Source: Holothuria scabra (taxonomy: Eukaryota > Echinodermata > Holothuroidea > Aspidochirotida > Holothuriidae). From it: DNA of 64,000 nt. The position numbers were made by a program, and so were the translations under genes. The stretch lies in NCBI GenBank assembly GCA_037179385.1, contig CM074187.1, forward strand, positions 11,533,450 through 11,597,449, read 5' to 3'. The notes below the pieces were generated by a model that saw only the letters and a list, made by a program, of their open reading frames with translations, was not told where the DNA came from and did no database searches. This document shows positions 48,516-58,454 of this stretch, one piece after another (the stretch's first letter is position 1; every line of letters begins with the position of its first letter).

Positions 48516-49410
48516 ATAGACTTTCAAGCAGAGTTACATTTTTCGGACACAAAAGACAATTCTGACCCCCTCCCAAACTGAAACGTTCCCGTACGCCTAT
48601 GCCAATACATAAAATATTATACTATAAACATATGGTAAGGAAAAATTTTCCCGCGGGAAAATTTTCCAATATGGTCCGAGGGCCTTAATCTGAATGATGA
48701 TATTCGGTAAACCCCAACGAACTACAGATCACTCCTACTTAATTTGTATATAAGAAGGTGAGGTTCTTCCATAAAACCCCCAAATTTATCATAAAATTAC
48801 AATTTTCTCCAGTATAAGCTCCAGTTTGTTAAAAGTGGCAAAATTTTTCAATTACGATAGATAGTCCATACAAATAATCAAGACCAATTCTGTTAATAAC
48901 CCCAACAGTCTACCCAATTTTGCTTTTGAAAGGCATATCACTTACCGAAAAAACAAATTTTCTTTCATTAAATTCCGAATTTTTTTCAATAAAATAAGCT
49001 CCTCATTTCAAATCTTCGTTCAAAAAAGGGAAAAAACTTTTTGAGCGAGCTAATAGTCTCGTTTTGAAGCCTTAGAACGTAGGCCTAGTACGATTAAATA
49101 TGTAACCCCAAAAGAATTTCAGCTGTCGCCTATGTATAAAATGTGTTTCATTTTGCGATGAAGGACAGATTCTTCAATAAGCACCCCAACTTTTTAATGA
49201 CCTTTACAAAAGCCACATTTCTTTCAAAAATTTTAAACTTTTTTCTTCCAAATAAACTCCACATTTTAAGTATTTCCTACAAAGAAAGCCAAAAATTTCG
49301 GCAAAATCACGTCTCATCCGGACAAACTCATCTCTTTTGTCGGGGCTTTGAAAAGCTGCCCCCTTCCCGTCGGGAGCTTGGCCCCCTGTCGGGCAAATCC
49401 TGGAGTCACC

Positions 49411-50686
49411 CCTGGATCGGATAGTCTTATTACAATTTTTGGGCTGATGAAGGTGACCACAAATCTTTTCTTGGAAAGTTTCGTAATTTGTGCAAGTGTC
49501 GTTGGGAGAGCGGTACAATATTTAAAGATTACAGAGTTGTACATTTTGTGTGCTCGGGACCAAAAATGGTAAGCCCGGACTTGTATGTTCAACCGGTGGC
49601 ATAGAAAGTAATATGAAAGTGGGGGGGGGGGGGGGAGGGGGATTTTGGACTATGCCCCTCACCATATTTCATTGACCAACTTTTTTGGTGCTCAATTTTT
49701 CGACGAAGAACGATTTTTTAAATAAAAATATAAATGGCATAACTCATTTTTTAGATGAAACTGGGCGCTGAAAAAGGTGGAAATAGTCGTTTTTTGCCAC
49801 TCATGCTACACTGAACAACAAATCCCGTTTATCTATGCCACATTTCAAAGAAATACTGATATAATTTTGTCAATTCAAAAACTAAAGAATCCTTCTGTGC
49901 AGAGCTCAACTGACAGGGTTGAAATGTATCTGATGATAGATGTGTACGTTTGAGAGGATTTGAGTGTATCGTATGCAAATGATACCCTGCCAGAAGTATG
50001 AAGTCTTGCTCTAAAGACTATGTACCAAGAGCGCCACCTTCAAATTGCTCGGAGCGAACAGAAAATTTTAAAAAATTGCTACCCCTCGGACGGACGGAAA
50101 AAGTAATTTCTCGGGCTTGTTCGCTGTAGCTAAGCAGCAGAAGGAGGGGGGGGGGGGACTTTTTCAGGTGAAAGAAGCAATAAGCAGCCCAATTTTCTGA
50201 TATTGTGCAAACACCAGCAAGGGCGGATATAAGGAAATATGTTTGGGGGCAAACTCAACTTAAGACCAAGACGCCTCAAATAGTAGCAGGGGATGTCGTG
50301 CAAAAATATTTCTTTAGGGGGAGAGGGGTATGAGAAGTGGTGACTCACTGCCCGAAAGACTATCTAAGCGGAGCGCCACCATCAGTTGGCGCGGAGCGTA
50401 CAGCAAATTTTGAAAAATCGCGACCTCTCAAATAGCGGGGAATTGCATTTGCCAGGCTTGTAAGTAGAACTTAAGCTGTCGTTATTTTGAGCTTTCCTTT
50501 GCGAGAAAACCTTCATTTTAATGAAAAGAAAATCAAATAGCACAATGATCAGAAAATTACCAGATAAAATGTACTGGCCCCTTTACAGGACGATGTGACA
50601 TTTTATCATTTTTTTTTTGTCGCAAATTAAAATCTCCATCAAAAAAAAATGACCAGAACCAAGTTTTTGTTTAATATGTTAAAGAC
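49411..50686. other. repeat-like stretch without a gene
   Basis: Contains a poly-G run (about 49621-49635), two plus-strand copies of the GCGGAGCGCCACC block (about 50028 and 50358) and a further G run near 50147. Long open frames show no recognisable motifs. Probably old mobile DNA. Confidence 0.45.
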
Positions 50687-51188
50687 GAACATATTCTTAG
50701 CACTCTGGTGAGGTTTTTATTCATTTCTAATGTTCGGTTCTCGAGAAATAAGCAACTAAAGTTGACACATTTTCTGCAAAAGGTAAACTTGAACCAAGCC
50801 GGTGCTATGTCATGTACTCATATTGATGGTCAATGTTTTGTTTTGTTTTTTATTTATTTTTGATCCTGCTGTTTGATCTTGATTTGATTAGGGATGCTAT
50901 CTTGTCCTATGGGCAAATTGAGTTTTTTAACTTCCATTTCTCGGGATGCACTTATGGTTACAACATATCACAGTTTAATCGTATAAATAGTATAAATATG
51001 GTGCTAAATTTCAGAGAAAAACAACTGAACATTCCCATCAATGTGAATACATGACATCACGACTATTTGTTGCAAGTTCACTCTTTGTAGAAAATATGTA
51101 GTCAACTTCAATTCTAATATCTCGAGAACCAAAATGGGAAATGAATAAAAATTTCCCCAGTAACTCACTATGCCTGAAATATGTTCCT
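50687..51188. mobile_element. foldback repeat family C, palindromic copy
   Basis: The left arm (50687-50845) and the inverse of the right arm (51005-51188) share GAACATATT, TTTTTATTCATTTC, GGTTCTCGAGA, AAGTTGAC and TGATGTCATGTA-type blocks around a ~160-bp centre. Related sequences lie at 18248-18680 and 56862-57315. Confidence 0.75.
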
Positions 51189-51288
51189 CTTCAAAATAAC
51201 ATAAATTTGGTGGAATTTTTCGTTTCAAGGAGCTGCACACCGTTGGAAATATATTGAAGTCAGTGGTCGAATGAGCCTGTAAACCTGA

Positions 51289-51373
51289 ACCGGCCACAGA
51301 AGCATTGGTAGCGCTACCAGCACCAATAACAGTACTGATTCAGTAGTGCTATTGGTGCCTCTTGACGGCCGGT
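51289..51373. other. branched palindrome (cloverleaf-like)
   Basis: The outer stem ACCGGCC (51289-51295) pairs with GGCCGGT (51367-51373). Inside are a perfect 12-bp palindrome GGTAGCGCTACC (51307-51318) and an adjacent 19-bp stem, GCACCAATAACAGTACTGA pairing with 51339-51358 with two mismatches. Together they can form a three-way junction in DNA or RNA. No gene or element border is recognised. Confidence 0.65.
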
Positions 51374-52336
51374 ACTGAGCTAATATTTTGATACAATTAC
51401 GAAATATATCCTTGACAATCACGCATTAGTTTATACTTTTTAAGTAATATATGATATTGGTATGAGAAAGAAGGCTGGGATACTTTGCCCAGATTAAGAA
51501 AAAAGGCTACTTTTTATTCATGCCATATCTAATAACGTTATTTTTGGAAAACTGAAGACCATGCTTTGGAAATGTTTGGGGGGAAGTGCCCCCCCCCCCC
51601 TGTGCCCCTATGGCGAGCCGCTAATGAACACCAGTGCATTAGGGAGTAAGAAGTAAGAAGGCGACAGATCGTGCATGAATTTCAGACTCAAGTTATTATG
51701 ACATTACGCCCTCACTTACTTACTATGGCAACTTGAGTAATCATCATGGAATTGAAATCCATACATATACAGCTAAGCTAGAGGCCTAGCTGCGCTGCAT
51801 ATCATGCATCAGCGCTGCCTATGCATGCGACGTTAGCAACTGGCACTAGCCTAAACACTGACTGACCAAAAATCCAGTCATCTAATTAATCCTCACGAGT
51901 CTGCATCAACGCATTTAAAGTGAGTTACCGTTAAAAGATTTCAGAAATAACAAATGACAGACGAAATAAACATGATCGTATCATCCATTTCATGTATGAC
52001 TTGAATCAAATGAAAATCCATGCATGGAAAGAGCAACTCCTAACGTTATTCCTAACCTTGAGTACACGTTAGGATAAGAATTTTTAACGTTAAGCAAGTT
52101 TCGTTACCGTTACTTAGCTTAGGTCAACACAGTAACGTAGTAAGGCCTAAAACTGCCTAGCCTTCAGTCTTGATCAAAAACTCCACAAGGTCCAAGAGAG
52201 CCATCACAGATCGTACACTAACAGTAAAAAAGCCAACAAGGGTGGCACAATCAAAACAGAAATACAAGTGACCGAAGCTAGGTTAACTGTAACATTAGAT
52301 AGGGTTGTCACAAGCCCAATTTGAGTACCAGGTAAA

Positions 52337-52965
52337 GGTTACAGTTAGTTTCCGCCCTCGATACTTTCCGCCCCTCAAAAACGGTGTTTTCCGCCCCTTT
52401 TATTTTAGCAAAAAACATCTTTTTGGGAGGCGGAAAGTAATGGAATGGAATGTGATATATATCCGTGGTTCTTTCGTCACATGAAGATTCCATCAACTTT
52501 TTCTTAAAGTTTCAAACTTCATTGATGTCTTTTACTATTCAATGCAACACCCGTTACTGCCATGTTGATGTCTTTCCAAGCAATATTCTCACTGTAGACT
52601 TTGGTATACTTATACGTACCTTACGTACAGGTATATGGTATTCAGTGCTGTGAATTACTGTTCACACGTTCAGCATAAGTCTACCTATAGACAAGCGTAC
52701 TACTTATACGTTAAAAATAAAGTCTGTGACTAGACTGACGTTTAGAAAAAAGGTGGTAAAATTCATTCTTTTCGATGATTTTTGATGAGGATAGACCTAC
52801 TGAAAAAGTTTTAGGCCTAGCCTAGCCATAACTTTCATTGTTGCCTTGTACTTGGATTTGAAATTTGAAGTTAACAGTTATTTTTATCACATGTTAGTTC
52901 AAACATTACTTTCCGCCCCAAGATTTTTAGGGACGGAAAGTAGCGGGCGGAAACTAACAGACCCC
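52337..52965. mobile_element. foldback DNA element 3 (TTTCCGCCC arms), 629 bp, uninterrupted
   Basis: It begins GGTTACAGTTAGTTTCCG and ends GGAAACTAACAGACCCC. The flanks CCAGGTAAA (52328-52336) and CCAGCTAAA (52966-52974) form a 9-bp duplication with one change. The arms carry TTTCCGCCC or TTTCCGCCCC three times on the left and inverted copies on the right. The interior is a near-identical shorter version of element 2 and shows the pre-insertion state for both of its inserts. No coding capacity. Confidence 0.85.
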
Positions 52966-53165
52966 CCAGCTAAACATCTATGATCTAGCCTAGCTTAGGC
53001 CTAACTCAATATTTGTACCTCACCCGACCCCCATGGAATCCACCGCATTTTTGACCCATTGAATTTTTCAGCTATAGGCTAATGTCAATTTCATCATTTT
53101 CAGTATAGGCTAAAAGATCATTTTTGTGCCGGTTGGAAGCCTTGCCTTTTAGGTGTTTATAATGG

Positions 53166-53390
53166 TTGGTTCAAATTTCGAACAGGGTTCTAAATTCGAA
53201 CACCTAATTAAAATCATTCATATATCAGTCATAAGACAGTGTTTTCTTCAATTAATTAAAATATCATTAAGAAACAATTGTGGTTCCATATGATATGGTA
53301 TAACTGACAATTATTTTGCATCGATCAGTGAATAATTATTCCATTTAAATGAGGTGTTTGAATTAAGAACCTGTTTCGAACTTAGAACCA
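53166..53390. mobile_element. 225-bp MITE with 38-bp inverted ends, copy 1
   Basis: The left end GGTTCAAATTTCGAACAGGG and the inverse of the right end, GGTTCTAAGTTCGAAACAGG, continue matching to an AACACCT block. A diverged copy is at 57905-58160, sharing ATTATTTTGCATYGATCAGTG and CTTCAATTAAT. Target duplication unresolved. Confidence 0.7.
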
Positions 53391-54281
53391 AACACTATAC
53401 CGGTCGGCAATGTCCAGTGCTGGTTAGTCCCAACCAGCGCCGACCAGCATGGTGACAACCCTGATGTTAGATGCGATTACTAACATTAGGCCTAGTATAT
53501 GATAGCCTAGGCTACAGAGACAAAATCACAAAGAAAAGGCAACAAGTGCAATTAAAAACAAATGACAAAAGCAGCCCCTTAATAGATGGCTGGGAGAGGA
53601 CATGTGTTTGGGTCTCTGGTCATGCTCTCAGACCTAGCCTAGGCCCTAACACTAACAGGTTACCATTAGTTTCCGGACCCCTTAGTTTCCTCCCCTAAAA
53701 ACCTTAGTTTCCTCCCCTACTCTTTTTAGTGGGGAATGATGTGATACATCTGCGAATCTTTCTTCTAAGAGGGCGGTTGTGTTTGGGGATTTCAACTTTC
53801 CTGATATTGATTGGCATTTATGCACTAGCGGGCCACATGGGAGGGAGTTTCTTGGGGTGGTGTCTGATTGTTTCCTCACTCAGCATGTTCTGTTTCCCAC
53901 TCGTGAGGATAATTGTTTAGATTTGGTGTTAAGTACTGATGAAAATCTGGTCAGAAATTTGAGGAGTGGTGGTAAGGTTGGATGTAGTGACCATGACCTT
54001 ATTAGTTTTGACATTTGTTGTTTCAGTTAGCCTCCAAGTAGTGACAAAACTGTTCTTGACTTCAGTAAAGCTAATTTTAGTCATGCAAAAGAGGAGCTTG
54101 CATAGACTGGGTTGCACATTTGTCTCATTTAGGTCCTGCTGAAGCTTGGAAATTTTTCAGCAGTACTGTTTCTGATATTACAAAGTTATGTATACCACTC
54201 AAGAAGGCTCGGGTGAAAAATAGGCCTATTTGGATTTCTAGGGAGGTACTCAAGGCAACTAGGAAGAAACGTAAGTGTTTC

Positions 54282-55662
54282 GTTTCGTTTATTGTTTTAT
54301 CGCTTTTACATATAAACATACACATATAGAGTATAAACTCAACAAAAGAATATAAGGACATATAAAAGCGAAAGGAAGTACACAAAAACCCTGGGGGGCT
54401 TGAAAATATGCACTCCCTGAGAAGGAAAAAACAACAAGCAGACTACTGATAAACACAAAAAAAAAAAAAAAAAAAAAAACTAATACAGTAGCAAAAAAGG
54501 GAGGTTACAAAAACATAGCAGAGGTCAAAAAAAAAGAGGGAGATCTTTCCCAGCTTGGAAACCCATCCCCCAAACCACACACCCCACCCCACCCTACCCA
54601 GCAACAACCGGCGGAGAACAAAATGCTGAAAACCTTTAAAATGGCAAAACATGATGCTAAGAAGCCTATGGAATGAATTCAGTGTGTTACAGTACATGTG
54701 AGATGAAGCCTAGAAGTCTTGAATAAAATGGTGTAAAATGTTTTTCCTGAAGGACTGGATACTTTGTTTGGCTATGACAGAAGATGGGAGGGAATTCCAA
54801 AGCCGAATGGCTCGATTACGAAGGCAGTTGTGCTCTTTGAATAGTGTCCAGATGTAGGGATGCAGATTGTCGAGTGTTGTGATTATGAACTGAGAAGTTG
54901 TGAGAAAAGTAATTTGAAAATTGATTGGGCAGCAGGTCGTGTAGCGAGCAATAGGTGACTGTGGCAATATTGGTATTAAAAATATCAGAGAGTTTCAGAA
55001 GGTTTAGTGACTTGAACAAGGAACTGGTATGGTCACGTGATTTGGAGCAAGTGATGTGACGAATAGCTCTCTTTTGTAAGACATTAAACTTATCGAAAAG
55101 AGTACGACTTGTACTGGACCAAGCAATGGAACAATAGTTAAGATAAGGGTAGATTAAAGCAAGGAAAATGGAACGAAGAGCATTCTTAGGTGCAATATAC
55201 TTAAGTCTTCCTAACATACCAACCACCTTAGCGATCTGGGACAAAATACTGCATACATGTTCATTCCAAGAAAGCTTAGAATCAATATGAATCCCCAGGA
55301 ATTTAACATTATCCACACGTTGTAAGCAATTGCCATCAACAGAGATTTGAAAGTTATGACCTTTGTTAACAATGTCATTATTAAAAACAATAAAGTTCGT
55401 TTTTGCAACATTTAAAGAAAGTTTGTTCACAGTAAACCAGTCAAGGTAAAGTTTAAGTTCACGGCACACTTGCTCCTCTAGGCGCTGGGGATCAGAGTCA
55501 CAAAAAAATATATTAGTGTCATCTGCAAACAATACAAGTGAAGCATTCTTGGAAACATTGGCAATATCATTTACATAAATTATAAAAAAGAGAGGTCCAA
55601 GGATAGACCCTTTGGAACACCACATTTTACTTTTCTAAGATCAGAATTAACACCATTGAGAG
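54282..55662 (-). mobile_element. 5'-truncated LINE inserted into the plus-strand LINE
   Basis: The minus-strand open frame (55625-54816) covers the RT second half: GSILGPLFFIIYVNDIANV, the catalytic LVLFADDTNIFF, VKFLGIHIDSKLSWNEHV, YPYLNYCSIAW and LQKRAIRHIT. After a frameshift it ends with IRLWNSLPSSVIAKQS and a stop near 54710. Perfect 9-bp duplications AAGTGTTTC flank it (54273-54281 and 55663-55671), giving exact borders. The 3' UTR (54282-54710) contains an A-run near 54458-54479. It lacks the endonuclease and RT N-terminus. Confidence 0.92.
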
Positions 55663-56570
55663 AAGTGTTTCTTTGTCTCTCGATTCAGGTTCCAGTGTGG
55701 ATGTCATTTACCTTGACTTCCAAAAAGCTTTTGACAAAGTACCTCTAGGTAGACTCATGGTAAAATTGCATAGGTTAGGCATCATAGGCAAGTGCGCTCA
55801 GTGGATCAATTCGTGGCTCAATGGTAGGTCTCAGAGAGTTGTTGTCAGTGGAAATTTTTCTTCCTGGAAAGAAGTCTCAAGTGGTGTACCACAAGGTTCT
55901 GTTCTTGGCCCACTTCTTTTCTTAATTTTCATAAATGATATTGATAGCTCTATCACTTCCAGTATAAGTAAGTTTGCTGATGATACAAAGCTCTATAGGA
56001 AGGTTGGAGGAAAGGATGATTCCTTATTGCTTCAGAAAGATCTGGATAGGTTATTTTCATGGTCTCAGACGTGGCAAATGTCTTCTAATGCTGATAAGTG
56101 CAAAGTCCTCCACTTTGGTTCTAAGAATCCCCACCATGATTATACTATGAATGGTACTTATTTGAACAAAGTGACTTCTGAGAAAGACCTTGGTGTAGTT
56201 ATTACGGGAGATTTAAAGTCATCTAGGCAGTGTGCAGTACTGCAGTTATTTAAAGGTCCAAAGTAATCCTCTTGTTAGAGGCCATTGCAAAAAGCTTGAA
56301 AAGTCTTTTGCTAGACTTGACATTAGGAAGTTCAGTTTCTCTCATAGGGTTGTTAGTGAGTGGAATAGCCTGCCTGAGTGGGTTGTTAACTCCACATCAG
56401 TGCACCGTTTTAAGGTTCAGTAATATTGACAAGTTTTTCCATGACTGTGGTAGAATCTAATCTTTCTGGGCTCTTTAGGTGTTGGTGGTTTGCTTTGTTT
56501 TGGGGTTTTTGGGGGGTTTACAGGGCATCTTATGGGGCCTTTACAGCCCTCCTTTGCCCTTCAACCTGTT

Positions 56571-56676
56571 ATGTTATGTTATGTTATGTTATGTTATGTT
56601 ATGTTATGTTATGTTATGTTATGTTATGTTATGTTATGTTATGTTATGTTATGTTATGTTATGTTATGTTATGTTA
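56571..56676 (+). repeat. ATGTT pentanucleotide LINE/SINE tail
   Basis: More than 20 perfect ATGTT units directly after the LINE 3' end. The same unit, or GTGTT, ends the SINE copies at 36983 and 44756. Confidence 0.95.
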
Positions 56677-56861
56677 TATTTCTTTTTAGAACAACATCGT
56701 TAATTTAATAATTTGACCTATATCATTCATATTTTGTAGAAAGTTTGTCAAAGTACAATATTTATTATGTCTAATAATACTGCATTTGCAATCATGTGGC
56801 ATATCCTGTCTAATGTTAGACCAAGGCTTTAGACCATTAATGTTAGAGGGGTACTTATTCT

Positions 56862-57315
56862 AGGCATTTTGGTGAAATTTTCATTGAAATCCGATGTATG
56901 GTTCTCAAGATATCAGCAACCAAAGTTGCCACATTTTCAACAGAAGGTGAACTTGAAGCAAGCACATATGACATTCTTTCCCCACATTAATGGACAGTCT
57001 TTTGTTTTTCTTTAAACTTTACTACTGTACCAGTTTTCTCCTCAACAGTCTCATATTATCAAAATGTGATTGCATATGTGGCATGAGAACTTCACATACT
57101 TTGCCATCCCCATGGGGAGATATTATATTCCTATGAGTGTCAAGGTCAACACTACAGTCTGAAAAAACAAATCGAAACAAAGCATTCCTGATCAATGTGA
57201 GGAAGTGATAATCTCTGCTGCCCTCAATATCACTGTGGAAAACAAATCTACTAACTTCATTTGCTGATATCTCAGGAAATACATGTGTGATTTGAATGCA
57301 AATTTCACCGCACAA
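56862..57315. repeat. foldback repeat family C, copy 3
   Basis: Aligns with 18248-18680, sharing TTTTGGTGAAATTTTCATTG and the AAGCAAGCACATATGA and TTCATTTGCTGATATCTC blocks. Ends are diverged inverted repeats. Lies inside foldback element 4. Confidence 0.6.
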
Positions 57316-57904
57316 AGTAGATTTAGTTCTTCTTTCACTTGTGAAAATTAATTTTTTTGCTTTAACTGCCTCTAAGACATACTGAGTTACTTGAGTAGTC
57401 TAGCATGTTTTGCAAAGAAAACAGTAGCCTATATTTGTTTACCTTCAACAATTAATTTTCCTCACTTGAAGTTTAATTTAGGTAGGGGAGGAAACTAACT
57501 TTTTGTAGGGGAAGAAACTTACAGACCCCACCCTAACGTTAGGTCTAACTTAGGCTACATTGAGTTTTAACAAGGAGATACACATTAGGCCTAGGCCTTG
57601 CAATGCAGCATTAGGCCTAGGCGTATACAAGTTACATAGCCTGCTCCACAGTTGCATGCCGAAAAACCACAGAAAATCAACATAAAAAGCACTGTGATTG
57701 GTTCTTTATTAACCAGCCAATTACAACTCGTGATACAGTCAATGGAAGTTTAGTGTGGAGAAATCCCCACATGAAGATCAAGTTACGTTGACCATACATG
57801 TGCATACTGCACTGCACTGTGGTGGTAGATGGCAGACTTTTGTTTCCCTTGCTGCATGTGGATACTGACTGTTGTGGGCCTGTGATTAAAAAGGCCTAGG
57901 GGAT

Positions 57905-58160
57905 AATTGATGTGGCCAAATTTCAAACACCAAGAATTTAAATCTCCTCTATTTCAACCATTCATTTATAAGTCATATGAAAGTATTTCCTTCAATTAAT
58001 GAAAATACCATCAAGATATAGGCCTAGGCCTAATTGTGGGTCCATATATGGTATGGTATGGTCAAATTGACAAAATTATTTTGCATTGATCAGTGGAAAT
58101 ACAAGCATTTTAATGAGATGTAGAATCTGTTCAACTTTGAACCTACCACTATAATACCTA
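57905..58160. mobile_element. MITE, copy 2 of the 53166 family
   Basis: Diverged direct copy of 53166-53390, with a GGCCTA-rich insertion in its middle. Confidence 0.6.
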
Positions 58161-58194
58161 CTGTAGGCATGACATTACCAATTAACAAGCTTAA

Positions 58195-58454
58195 AGGGCA
58201 AGAGCAGTCAGTTCCAAACCTATTTTGAAGCAACAGCTACAGAAAATCTCACAATTTTCTTCTCTCTTCTCTTCAAAGTATCTTTTATAATATTTGAGGA
58301 ATTCTGAACTGCATATTCAAGGTAAACCAAGTAGCAACTCCCACTAAATTTCACATTTAAAAAGAAAAAATATTGTCACATGATCCTGAAGAGGCAATCA
58401 TGAAATAGTACAGTGCACTACACTACTTCAAGTTGGGGAGACTGCTCTTGCCCT
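58195..58454. mobile_element. TTAA-type MITE, copy 4
   Basis: It begins AGGGCAAGAGCAGTCAGTTC and ends GACTGCTCTTGCCCT, flanked by TTAA and CTAA. The most intact terminal repeats of the five copies; interior in the same orientation as copy 2. Confidence 0.85.

Larger units (their letters stand above)
45795..49410. mobile_element. possible large hAT-like element or two unrelated ends
   Basis: The left sequence CAGTGGTGACTCTAGG (about 45795) and the inverse of the right end, CAGGGGTGACTCCAGG (about 49405), look like hAT terminal repeats about 3.6 kb apart. No matching 8-bp duplication was found immediately outside them, and no transposase frame is visible inside. The interior also holds a TTAA MITE copy (46272-46510), a diverged tandem duplication (about 48135-48285 and 48375-48515) and a palindrome at 48639. 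The ends may belong to different copies. Confidence 0.35.
53741..56690 (+). mobile_element. internally deleted CR1-like LINE with ATGTT tail
   Basis: The plus strand encodes the end of an AP endonuclease (GDFNFPDIDW at ~53782, GCSDHDLISFD at ~53980) and a linker (ARVKNRPIWISREVLKATRK). After the inserted LINE and a deletion, it resumes mid-RT: VDVIYLDFQKAFDKVPLGRL, SGVPQGSVLGPLLFLIFIND and the catalytic KFADDTKLY. After a second deletion near 56230 the last part gives ARLDIRKFSFSHRVVSEWN. The 3' UTR ends GGGCATCTTATGGGGCC, CCTTCAACCTGTT and more than 20 ATGTT units (56571-56676). RT N-terminal and thumb portions are missing, so it cannot be autonomous. Confidence 0.88.
53658..57529. mobile_element. 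foldback DNA element 4 (TTTCCTCCCC arms), filled with LINEs and repeats
   Basis: It begins GGTTACCATTAGTTTCCGG and ends GAAACTTACAGACCCC. The flanks ACACTAACA (53649-53657) and ACCCTAACG (57530-57538) match at 7 of 9 positions. The arms repeat TTAGTTTCCTCCCCTA on the left and its inverse on the right. The interior is foreign: a plus-strand LINE (53741-56690), a minus-strand LINE within it (54282-55662), the ATGTT tail and a family-C foldback repeat (56862-57315). Confidence 0.75.

Noticed and set aside
45795..49410. Autonomous hAT transposon
   Set aside because: The ends look hAT-like, but there is no 8-bp duplication at the borders and no transposase motif; retained only as a weak candidate.
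56426..56708. Overlapping frames translating as repeats of CYVML type
   Set aside because: Translation of the ATGTT tail of the LINE; not protein coding.
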